Below are positions 1 to 9,100 of a stretch of 64,000 nucleotides of DNA, piece after piece. How positions within the stretch are numbered: position 1 is the first letter of the stretch; every line of letters starts with the position of its first letter. The notes beneath the pieces were generated by a model. That model did not search any database. It was not told the origin of the DNA and saw nothing but the letters and a program-made list of their open reading frames with translations. The position numbers and the translations under genes are program-made. The stretch comes from Methanobacterium sp. UBA375 (GTDB lineage: Archaea; Methanobacteriota; Methanobacteria; Methanobacteriales; Methanobacteriaceae): assembly GCA_002495625.1 (NCBI GenBank), contig DAGC01000002.1:345649-409648 (forward strand), read 5' to 3'.

Positions 1-168
1 TAGTTTTTGTTTTTCCTCTGTTAGTCTCCTTTTTTCCTCTGTTAGTCTCTGTTTATCCATTTCTAACTCTCTTACCATGCCTGTTTTTCTCATCTGTTTT
101 TTTATAGGCTCTTTTAGAAATCTGATCATTAACTCACCCTGTCTTTCCCTTATCCTGATAATCTTCAT
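1..168 (-). CDS. Partial coiled-coil protein, cut by left window edge
   Basis: An open frame of 56 codons runs from an ATG at 168 off the left edge, with an in-frame TAA just upstream (172-174), so this is the first possible ATG. The visible peptide is highly charged and becomes strongly heptad-like, with a near-tandem RLTEEK repeat encoded by two almost identical DNA units near 11-50. This looks like the N-terminal coiled coil found on several glycosyltransferases and methyltransferases in this locus (the neighbour at 231-1163 and the protein at 6157-9858 start the same way). It lies 62 nt downstream of the methyltransferase on the same strand and is probably in the same transcript. The catalytic part, if any, is outside the window, so no function is assigned. 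Confidence 0.6.
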   Translation of the reverse strand, partial: MKIIRIRERQGELMIRFLKEPIKKQMRKTGMVRELEMDKQRLTEEKRRLTEEKQKL

Positions 169-230
169 GATTTATCATAAATTATTCAATTCGGAAGGCG
201 CCGATGTTTAACATATGGTCAAATTCTTAT

Positions 231-1163
231 TCAAATCTTTTTTATCCATACAGAACCTCCCCCGTCAACCCCTATATTTCTAATATCCTTTTTATGGTAA
301 TGTCCTAAATAATTAGCAGATAAAACTATTTTAAACTGGGTGTTATGCATCAAAAATGCCATTAAAAAGTAGTACTCATTCCAACTCCAATGATTATCGA
401 AGATCCAATGTTTAGGATATTCAAAAGGATAGAATATATCATGGAAATGTGTATAAACTCCGCTTTTTAATTCTGGCAAAATTTTAAAGAATATATGTTG
501 AACATCGCTTCCAGTCTTTACAACATGAGAACCATCTATGAAAAGTATATCGTTAGGTTCTAATTGCTTAAACAGTTCTAAATCTGTATCCTGGACAATT
601 GTTGGTATATATTGGTATTTCTTTTTATCTTCTTCAGACATTAGCTCATTTAACCTGTATGGATATGGTTCTATAAACTTTATATCTATTTCTTTTCCAA
701 AGAAAAGGTCATTGACGTCCATCATTAGAGCAGAGGAAAACCCAGACCCTACTTCTATAATTTTATTGGGTTTCAGTGATCTAATCATTGAATATAGAAG
801 TATTCCGTCTCCTCTACCAAAATAATTATTTCTGAAATAATAACGTAAATTTGGTCGTTTTCCCGATTTAAAGGGCATTTCTGGGTAGTATTTAGTAAAT
901 GATTTAATTAAGTTTAACTGTTCTTTTTCATTTAATTGAACGCCTGAAATGAATTTTGGCCGCCAGATCAGATCTTCTCTCTGTTTTAAAAAGTCAAGGT
1001 CAACAATTGGAGAATAAAAATGTCCTGGAGGAGGACCATAACTTAATTTTTCAATCTTTTCCTTTAAAGTATCCTTTTCTTGCTGTAATCTCGTATATTC
1101 TGATTTGTAGAAACGATATCGATCACTTTTATTCAACAGGTAATCCTTAAAACGGCTCAACAT
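231..1163 (-). CDS. SAM-dependent methyltransferase, class I, with N-terminal coil
   Basis: A protein of about 310 residues. The first 45 residues form a charged coil. A Rossmann-type SAM-binding motif follows near residue 140 (IIEVGSGFSSALMM), then an acidic second strand and the core strand ILFIDGSHVV near residue 210. The GSG/IDGSH pattern fits the Methyltransf_24 type of class I enzyme, often found in polysaccharide clusters. The likely role is methylation of a surface sugar or glycan; the substrate is unknown. The frame is open to a TTG at 1169, but the strong GGGGGGT box ends 7 nt before the ATG at 1163, so that ATG is preferred. The gene is divergent from the DUF1616 gene at 1440. Confidence 0.75.
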   Translation of the reverse strand: MLSRFKDYLLNKSDRYRFYKSEYTRLQQEKDTLKEKIEKLSYGPPPGHFYSPIVDLDFLKQREDLIWRPKFISGVQLNEKEQLNLIKSFTKYYPEMPFKSGKRPNLRYYFRNNYFGRGDGILLYSMIRSLKPNKIIEVGSGFSSALMMDVNDLFFGKEIDIKFIEPYPYRLNELMSEEDKKKYQYIPTIVQDTDLELFKQLEPNDILFIDGSHVVKTGSDVQHIFFKILPELKSGVYTHFHDIFYPFEYPKHWIFDNHWSWNEYYFLMAFLMHNTQFKIVLSANYLGHYHKKDIRNIGVDGGGSVWIKKI

Positions 1164-1439
1164 TTTCAATACCCCCCAATTTTTAATTAAGCACTTTACA
1201 GGTTATAAATGATAGTAATAATTTTTTATATATTAGTTTTCATGTTAATACATTTCTTTTTTGTTCCGCAATATAAATCAAAATAGGAAACAAATGAATT
1301 TTTTTTAAAAAATTTATTAACCAAAAAGCAAATAATTGAGATTAGTAAACCTTAAAAGATTTGTAAATTCACAAATCATTTATAATACATTTTTTAAATA
1401 GGAAAATGAGTAGTTTCAATAAATTAGGTAGGAATATAT

Positions 1440-2960
1440 ATGGTCAAGCATTTTTTAACCGATCTTAAAATCGTTCTAATTCTCACCTTTTTATCGGTGA
1501 TGTTCCTATTTATTCCCAGCTTAAACCAGTACCCACAGAATATGGTTTCCTATGCTCTTCTTCTCTTATTTTTACCGGGTTACTCTTTACTAGTTAGTAT
1601 AAAACCGTTAGTTAATAAAATAGCTGTTTGGAAACGTATCTTATTCAGTATTGTGCTGGGAGCGATCCTCATGGGAACTGCATACTTATTGTGGATCTAC
1701 ACGCCCATAATAACTTATTTAACTCCGTTGGTGAAATATTTAAATCCACTGGAGGTTTACGTATCTCCACTGGAGATATATATCCCCCTGGCACTTATTT
1801 TATCAACCGTCTTAATCGTAGACCTGGTCCTTATCTCCTGGGCAAGGAGAATGGCTGTATTTGATTTACATCCTGAAATTCAGGATACAACTTTTAAAAC
1901 TCAAGATTCAACTCCTGAAACCCAGAAAAAAGAAAGATATGTCTGGTGCAAAGAGTGTCAGGGATACTACAAACTGGAAGAAGATGAGTCTCCCGATGAC
2001 TTCGAAAGCTGCCAGTGCGGGGGTAAATTAATATATGCTGAAAAACCCCAAGGAGAGCCCTTCACACTGGAACAGAAAATCAGACCTGTACAGAAGGGAT
2101 CCTATTACCTGGATCTGCTCTTGGTGTTACTGGTAAACATAGCTTGTTTGGTGGGTATTCAACTGGCAAACCCTGCCTACCAAACCATTATCGAATTCAT
2201 TTTAATTCTCTTCTTACCGGGATATGCTTTAATAAGCATGGTGTATCCCAGAAAATATGGTTTGAGCAGTATTGAACGTGTGGTTTATAGTATTGCATCG
2301 AGTATCGCCATAACCACCCTGGTAGGGTTGATTCTAAATTATGGCAGTTATGGTGTGATGATAGATCCTATTCTATATGCTCTATCTGGTTTGACTGTTA
2401 TCTTTCTCATAGCAACATTCCTTAGAAGAGCCCTCACCAGGGAAGAGTATCGTTTCAGCATAGATTTCAGTGGATCCTTATTTTCCTTGGCAAAATGGTT
2501 TTTAGGTGGAACCAACACTGAAAAACTCCTTTCACTGGTGTTGGTTATATCCCTGGTGTTGATGGTTTCCATCACTTACATCACGGCCAACCCCCTGGAA
2601 GAAACATACACTGACTTTTATGTACTGGGAGCCGATGGAAACCCAGTTAACTCCATTAACCTGACATCGGGGGAGAATGATAACCTAACCATTTCCATCA
2701 TAAATCAGGAAAATAAAAGGACGGACTACAGGCTACTGGTCACATCCGGGGGAAATGTGCTGATGGATGAAACTGTAACCCTGAAAAACGAGGAGAGGAA
2801 GGACATCCCCTTAAGCTTCACCGTGGGTACACCTGGAACCCGGGATATGGAATTTAACCTGTACAAGCTACCAGATAATGATAACGTCTATAAATCCCTT
2901 AAAATACCTTTAAACGTGGCTGAAATCCCGGTAGTTGAAGAGAGCACCGTTATTTTATAG
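1440..2960 (+). CDS. DUF1616-family membrane protein with internal zinc ribbon
   Basis: A 506-residue membrane protein with two DUF1616-like transmembrane modules, each carrying the LFLPGY(S/A)L motif (near residues 43 and 255). A cytoplasmic segment between them holds a zinc-ribbon pattern, C170-x2-C173 and C191-x-C193. Residues about 75-115 contain an imperfect run of PL-x-x-Y units. The C-terminal 130 residues are an Ig-like extracellular domain typical of DUF1616 proteins (FYVLGADG, TSGENDNLTISIINQE, then a beta-rich tail). Related proteins occur at 12575-14341 and 42409-43269, and the N-terminal module resembles that of the ABC ATPase at 3958-5112. The function of DUF1616 is not known; its repeated presence here links it to surface glycan or glycoprotein export. 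The zinc ribbon is not seen in the other copies. Confidence 0.75.
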   Translation: MVKHFLTDLKIVLILTFLSVMFLFIPSLNQYPQNMVSYALLLLFLPGYSLLVSIKPLVNKIAVWKRILFSIVLGAILMGTAYLLWIYTPIITYLTPLVKYLNPLEVYVSPLEIYIPLALILSTVLIVDLVLISWARRMAVFDLHPEIQDTTFKTQDSTPETQKKERYVWCKECQGYYKLEEDESPDDFESCQCGGKLIYAEKPQGEPFTLEQKIRPVQKGSYYLDLLLVLLVNIACLVGIQLANPAYQTIIEFILILFLPGYALISMVYPRKYGLSSIERVVYSIASSIAITTLVGLILNYGSYGVMIDPILYALSGLTVIFLIATFLRRALTREEYRFSIDFSGSLFSLAKWFLGGTNTEKLLSLVLVISLVLMVSITYITANPLEETYTDFYVLGADGNPVNSINLTSGENDNLTISIINQENKRTDYRLLVTSGGNVLMDETVTLKNEERKDIPLSFTVGTPGTRDMEFNLYKLPDNDNVYKSLKIPLNVAEIPVVEESTVIL

Positions 2961-2980
2961 GGGAATTATTTGACTCATTG

Positions 2981-3934
2981 TTATATAGTCAGAAACTTGA
3001 AGGTATTTTTTATCAAAGACCATTCTATCTTTAAATAATTTTTTAAATTTCCATTCTGATATTCTATCTTATTTACTCGGTCTAAAGAATTAAAGCCTTC
3101 CTTTAAACCCTCTAAATAAAATTTACCCTGTCCTTTTCTGGTGAAGAAGATATATTTAATGGCATAACCCACCAGGAGAAAGAGAAAGTTAAGAGCGTAC
3201 TGGGGGAGGGGCATATTTTTGTAGGGAACGTAAACGTTGTTACGGGCTGCCAACCTGATTTTAAATTCATTGTATCTGCTACCGCTGGTTGCACTGGTCC
3301 GGTGATAAACGATGGCCTGTGGACAATAAACGCATCGGTATCCTTGGATCCTCGCCCGGTAACTGATGTCCACATCCTCCATATATGCGAAAAAGGCTTC
3401 ATCAAAATAGCCTATATCCTGAAATATGCTTTTCCTATAGAGCGCTGCCCCGGCACAGGCACTGAAAATTTCTCCTTCATCTTTATACAGATGGGAGAAT
3501 TTACCGTCACCCCTTTTTTTGGTCCAGCCCAGGATGGTGTATTCATCCCCAGCATCATCCAGTATACCCGGATCATCAAACCGGACCATTTTCGATGAGA
3601 CAGCGAAGATATCATCATCTTTTCTGATGCACTCCAAGAGATGGGGTATGCAGTCAGATTCCAATTTAGTATCGTTGTTAAGCAGAAAAACATATTCCGT
3701 TTGAGAAGCTTTTATTCCCTGATTTACCGCATTAGAAAACCCAAGATTTGTCTGATTTTCTATCAGGGTATAATGGGGGTAATTCTCTTTAACGAACTCT
3801 GAACTTCCATCGGTGGATCCGTTATCGACTATGATCACATCGAAGGAGGTCTTTTGATACAGTAATGATTCGAGACACTCCTTTAAAAAAAGTTTTCCAT
3901 TGAAATTGGGAATGATGATACTTAAATCCTTCAT
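2981..3934 (-). CDS. Family 2 glycosyltransferase
   Basis: A 317-residue GT-A fold enzyme. The N terminus has SIIIPNFNGK and the nucleotide-binding IIVDNGSTDGS. The metal-binding DxD-equivalent is LLNNDTKL near residue 90. The acceptor-side motif EDVDISYRAR near residue 185 holds the presumed catalytic acid. A short amphipathic or membrane-associated region follows near residue 260. It resembles rhamnosyltransferase-like GT2 enzymes (WbbL type), but the sugar cannot be read from sequence. It lies 23 nt downstream of the ABC ATPase gene on the same strand and probably belongs to the transcript running leftwards from 5984. The gene at 1440-2960 ends 20 nt away in convergent orientation. Confidence 0.85.
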   Translation of the reverse strand: MKDLSIIIPNFNGKLFLKECLESLLYQKTSFDVIIVDNGSTDGSSEFVKENYPHYTLIENQTNLGFSNAVNQGIKASQTEYVFLLNNDTKLESDCIPHLLECIRKDDDIFAVSSKMVRFDDPGILDDAGDEYTILGWTKKRGDGKFSHLYKDEGEIFSACAGAALYRKSIFQDIGYFDEAFFAYMEDVDISYRARIQGYRCVYCPQAIVYHRTSATSGSRYNEFKIRLAARNNVYVPYKNMPLPQYALNFLFLLVGYAIKYIFFTRKGQGKFYLEGLKEGFNSLDRVNKIEYQNGNLKNYLKIEWSLIKNTFKFLTI

Positions 3935-3957
3935 CCTATTTTAAGCTCCTCTAACTA

Positions 3958-5112
3958 TTATTTTCTGATACTCTTCTCATATTCAGCGATTACTTCATCA
4001 ACTGGACCCTCCATGACCAGTCTACCTTTATCCAGCCATATTGCATGGGTGCATAATTTTTTAACCTGGGCCATGGAATGGGACACCAGTAAAACTGTGG
4101 TGTCCTTGCTAAGGAGTGAATTCATTCGTTCTTCACTTTTTTTTTGGAATTTTATATCCCCTGTAGAAAATACTTCATCCAGGATGAGTATTTCAGGCAG
4201 TACCATGGTGGAAAGGGAAAATCCCAGACGAGAAATCATCCCTGATGAATAATTTTTAAGGGGTACGTCGATGAATTCCTCTAATTCTGCAAATTCCATT
4301 ATTTCATCGAATTTCCTTTCCATAAAGCTTTTTGAATAACCTAGAAGGGCTCCTCGAAGAAAAATATTCTCTCTACCGGTGTAGTTTGAGTCAAATCCGC
4401 CCCCGAGCTCTAATAGGGGCACCACGCCGCCGTTTACTTTGATTTTTCCTTCAGTTGGCTTCATAACCCCTGAAATTAGTTTAAGTAATGTGCTTTTACC
4501 AGCGCCGTTTAACCCGATTATACCTAATTTCTCTCCTTTTTTAACCTGGAAAGACACGTTTCTAAGTGCCCAGAATTCCTGATAGAGAAGTTCTCCCTTG
4601 ACCAATTTGATGAAGTACTCCTTTATGTTATCCACCTTTTCCTGGCTTAAATTAAACTCCATACCCACATTTTCCACCCGTATAGCTATGCCTTCCATGG
4701 ACTCAGGGAAGGTAACTATATCAGATTCTTTTACCGGGGTGTTTGATGGTTCTGTTTCAGTTTCCACCAGATTCCTTCTTATAAAGGCGATGGGGGTGAA
4801 AATGATAGTCACCGAAAATAAAAGGATTCTTAAGGGGATGTCATTTGAATTAAGAGGTATAGATAATATTATTAATAGAATGGTAATGAGGATACTTAAA
4901 TTAACGGAATAAACTGCCCTTATCCAAAGGTTATTCCGGTATATCGATGGTTTTAAAGCAGCTAACAGGGCATATCCTGGTAAAAAGAGAACGAAAAGCG
5001 CCAGGGGTGGTAGGTTAAGGGGGTAGATGTTTAAATCGGGAATCATCAACGACCAGGTTAGTGATGCGATGGCCAATATGAATATAAATAATAGGTCCCG
5101 GTAAGGTTTCAA
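3958..5112 (-). CDS. Polysaccharide ABC exporter ATPase fused to N-terminal DUF1616-like membrane module
   Basis: A 384-residue protein. Residues 130-384 are a Wzt/TagH-type ATPase: Walker A GLNGAGKST (200-208), signature YSSGM (288-292), Walker B ILILDE (308-313) and the switch histidine in LLVSHS (H345). The long insert before the Walker A strand is usual for O-antigen and teichoic acid exporters. Residues 1-115 are unusual: about four hydrophobic segments with FLPGYALLAALKP, which closely resembles the N-terminal module of the DUF1616 proteins in this window. The start is TTG at 5112, preceded by GGAG. The permease gene lies 74 nt upstream. The pair should export an undecaprenol- or dolichol-linked glycan. 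The fusion would anchor the ATPase in the membrane. Confidence 0.85.
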   Translation of the reverse strand: MKPYRDLLFIFILAIASLTWSLMIPDLNIYPLNLPPLALFVLFLPGYALLAALKPSIYRNNLWIRAVYSVNLSILITILLIILSIPLNSNDIPLRILLFSVTIIFTPIAFIRRNLVETETEPSNTPVKESDIVTFPESMEGIAIRVENVGMEFNLSQEKVDNIKEYFIKLVKGELLYQEFWALRNVSFQVKKGEKLGIIGLNGAGKSTLLKLISGVMKPTEGKIKVNGGVVPLLELGGGFDSNYTGRENIFLRGALLGYSKSFMERKFDEIMEFAELEEFIDVPLKNYSSGMISRLGFSLSTMVLPEILILDEVFSTGDIKFQKKSEERMNSLLSKDTTVLLVSHSMAQVKKLCTHAIWLDKGRLVMEGPVDEVIAEYEKSIRK

Positions 5113-5186
5113 AGTGTGATACTCCTGAACGTTTTTTTATAAATTTATTTTTACTTGTATTTTTCTAAATTTAATTTGCTTTTATT

Positions 5187-5984
5187 TTAAATATACAATA
5201 TGAATCTGTCCTGATTTTTATATAAAACAATTATACCTATGACTAGAGACACTATAGCTACAATAGTTCCGTAAATTAGTTGAATTGGATCGAACCAGGT
5301 TGCATATAAAAATGCATCCCTTAACATCTCTATATAAACAAATAATGGGTTTATCTGGAGGAAGATCTGGAATTGGGCTGGTATGATGTCTGCAGGGAAG
5401 AAAATTGCACTGGCATAGAGTAGGAGGGTCAGGAAAACTCCGTAGAGATGTTTTATGTCCCTGAAGAATACGGTGTAAGTGGCCAGTATGAGACCGACAC
5501 CTATGGTGAATATCAGTAACAGTACGGTGGGTACCACAGCCAGAAACATAAAGGTGGTGAATGGTGTCGTGGTGGCTATCATCACTGCGAATAAGACTAT
5601 GAGGGATAACAGGTAGGTCACCAGACTACTCAGTACCACACTTAAAGTGAAGATGTATTTTGGTACATACAATTTCTTGATTGTACCCCTATTGATGAGG
5701 ATGGAGTCCATGGATTGCGAACTCCCATCTGAAAAGAAAGTAAATGCTAACCGTCCCGTTAAAAGATAAATTGGATAATTAGCTATGTCACTTTTAAATA
5801 GGGTCGAAAATATGATGGTTAAAACAATCATGAAGAGTAGAGGCTCCATTAAACTCCAAAATATTCCCAGCACGGATCTACGATACTTTATCTTTATATT
5901 TTTCTTCACCAGCTCGATGAGCAGGTATCTGTATTTCAAAAAGTTAGCAATGAATCTGTGAACTTTTATACCTTCAACTACCAT
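5187..5984 (-). CDS. Polysaccharide ABC exporter permease (Wzm/TagG-like, ABC-2 family)
   Basis: A 265-residue integral membrane protein with about six transmembrane helices. The N-terminal region LLIELVKKNIKIKYRRSVLGIFWSLMEPL is the characteristic cytoplasmic coupling and membrane-entry segment of ABC-2 polysaccharide permeases (KyRrS-LG-WsllePL pattern). It is the first gene of the pair with the ATPase at 3958-5112. Together they should flip a completed lipid-linked glycan across the membrane. This coexists with a MOP-type flippase at 21855-23288, so the locus has two potential export routes. Confidence 0.88.
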   Translation of the reverse strand: MVVEGIKVHRFIANFLKYRYLLIELVKKNIKIKYRRSVLGIFWSLMEPLLFMIVLTIIFSTLFKSDIANYPIYLLTGRLAFTFFSDGSSQSMDSILINRGTIKKLYVPKYIFTLSVVLSSLVTYLLSLIVLFAVMIATTTPFTTFMFLAVVPTVLLLIFTIGVGLILATYTVFFRDIKHLYGVFLTLLLYASAIFFPADIIPAQFQIFLQINPLFVYIEMLRDAFLYATWFDPIQLIYGTIVAIVSLVIGIIVLYKNQDRFILYI

Positions 5985-6156
5985 AGTATCACTGAATAAA
6001 ATAACATAAATCTAATGGAGAGTTTTAATAATTCCGATTTGAATGTAGTTAAATTAATATCCGACTCAACCTATATAAACTCTACTTAAAAAATGTATCC
6101 ATGGCACCGATTTTTATGCCCCCTAATTGAACCAGAAGGACTTAATCAAACAAAGA

Positions 6157-9100
6157 TTATTTAACCTTATTAACCAGGATGAATTCATCATTGGACAATT
6201 TATGGGGGGTAAATTCTTTGATCCCTACTTTTAATTTGTCATCATCATTTAAAGAGTTCTTCAGTTTATCATTCAACAACTGGTCATAACCCAGTTCCAG
6301 GACTAAGAGGCCATCTCCATTTAACCTTTCCATCATAACTTCAAGGATTTTCCCATAATTTGAATGGTCCAACCCAGTGTTTACAATTAAAACATCGGTG
6401 TTCTCCAAACTTCCCAGCACACCTTCCAGGTCTTCAGTCACCGATTTTGTGGAATGCCTGGTTAGTGAGAACATCTTCCGAAACACCCCATGCACACTGT
6501 TATTCTTTAATAAGAGTGTGCATTTAAGTGAACGGTAAGGTTTATCAGTTTCTCCAATGATCCTGTATATGGCCCTCTGGGAACCGTCCGACTTACACTC
6601 ACTACAAATATCGTCTACTAATTTACTGTTACAGATATTACAGTTATCTAAAGCCATAGTTTCTATGTTTCCTGCCTCTTTTAACTTTAAAGGATGTACA
6701 GCTGCTGTGTTTTCATCCAGATGGGTGTTGAATTTGGGCAGGGTTTTCACGGATTGGGATATCCATCCTGGAATTTCCCCCAGTTTCCAGCCTTCACTCT
6801 GGAGGTAGTAACTGTATTCAACGTCCATATGGTCCTGGGGAAGCAGGGGGTTGAAACCACCACTTTTGAGATGGGCATCTCTTCTCAGGATATAGATACC
6901 GCCCTGAACGTGTTTAAACTTGATATTATCCTTACTTTCAATGTGTTCCTTGTTTCTGAACTTTTCAAAGAATTTTTGAGCCTTATAGGTTTCGCCATTG
7001 TAATAACCGGGAGAGTATGCCAGATCACCGGCTATAGCCACATCTTCATGGTTTCTCATATACTCTACTGCCTTTAATTCCCAGCCCTGTTTTAAAACGA
7101 AGGCTTCATTGCTGCAGAGGTAGATGGTAAATTCATTATCCATGGCCTCCAGGGCAACGTTGGATGCCGGGCCGCAGAATATGTTTTCCTTAAGGAATAT
7201 CAAGCGTATGTTGGGGTGTGATTGGGCATATTCTTGGAGGAAATCTTTAGACTCCTGGTCACTGTCGTTGTCTACTATGGTTAAATCAAACTCCATCCTG
7301 GTGTATTTAAAGATACGGTCCAGGATTTCCTTCATGGTTTCAAGGTCCTTGTAACGTCCTCTTTGATGGGTGACCATGAATATGTCAATTCTGTAGTTAT
7401 TCCAGATATCCAGAATGGTTTTAGTGGTGTCTTCCACACTCGATAATTTCTGGACCTGATTTTGGGCGTGTCGGGTGATGGTAAATAAATCATCCTTATC
7501 CATACTTCTGACTTGCTGGATTTTATCACTAAGAGCTTCAGGATTATCGGGGTCAACGATAAATCCGGAATAAACATCCGAAACAAATTCTGGAATAGCG
7601 GAAACATTGGTGGTGATTACAGGGACGCCGTAAGCCATGGCTTCGAAGATAACCGTGGGCATCCCATCCCTATCCCCATCAGAAGCTACCCTGCAGGGCA
7701 GTACGAAGAGGTCCCCGTCTTCATATGCCTTCTTAAGTGCTTCATCACCTTTCAGGGGGCCTTCCATAGTTACATTGGTCAGATTTAATTTATTTATGAG
7801 TTTCTGAAGGTCTTTCTCCAGGGGGCCGTAACCATAAATTTTAAAGGCCAAATCCTCCCCTTTCAGGATATGGGCTGCCTTAATAAGGGCATCTATACCC
7901 TTCTTTTCCACGAAACGGGCCAAGGTTATGATGTTTTTTATTTTCCGGTTAAATCGTGGAGAATCAATACTCACCCCTCTTTCAAGGTGGTAACTGGTGG
8001 CCTGCCTTAGGAACATGAGTTTCTCTTCCGGGACACCCCTCTCTTTGAGGTAATCATAATGATACTTTCCCAGGACGAAGACCCTCTTACAGTACCTGCT
8101 ATTACCTATTTCCTCCACCTTATTTCGTTTATCATTTTTTTTGTGGAAGATGTCAATGGCATGGGCAAACACGGTGAAAGGCACCCCTGCTTTTTCTGCA
8201 GCGGGATAGGTTAACCGGGTGCAGGCGGGGAATACGAAATGGGAGTGCAGCATGTTGATGTTGTGTTCTTCGATCTTTTTAACCAAGTCTGAGGAGTTTT
8301 TCAACTTCACAGCTTCGATATTAAAATCCAGCTCGGCCTCTTTATCAGGCGCCACCTTGTAGAACACCTTCACATCGTAATTATGTTCCACCAGCCACCT
8401 CAACTCGTTCATTACGAAGGTCTGTGAAAATGAGGGGAAATCCCATAAAACATACCCTATGCGTAGATCATCAATTCCCCTCCCGATGATTTCGTCCCTG
8501 TATAGTTTTTGCACTTTCAATCGGTTCTCATCTAAGTCAATGGTGTTGGAGATGTTGTTAAGTTCGCTGCTTGAGAAGTACTGGGCCAGGACTTCATCTA
8601 CGAAGTAGGGTTCGTTCAGGCGGGTGTACCTTAAGATTAGATCCCAGTCAACCAGACGAGTCAATGACTCATTAAACCCTCCCAGTTGGTGGTAAAGGAA
8701 TTTTTTATGCACAAAAACGTTGAGATCTATGTAACTACCCTTCAGGAGCTTATTTCGATCATACTCAGTATTCCTTGTGAATTTCCGGTTTCGGTAGTTA
8801 TCTGTTACTTCAACAGATGCATAGGCAGTATTTTTATCATTATCTGATAATGCAAAGACCATCTTCTCCAGGTAGGTGTCATGCCAGTAATTGTCTGAAT
8901 CCAGATAGGCTATAACATCTCCCAGAGACTCACTCAACCCCCGGTTACGGGCACTACTCACTCCGCAGTTTTTTTGCAGGAAGTATTTTATCTTACCACT
9001 CTTTAGGTGTTCTCCGTAATCTGTTATGATTAGAGATTGTGTGTCGTCTGTACTGCCGTCGTCTACAATTATAAGCTCGAAATTTCTGAAGGTCTGATCC

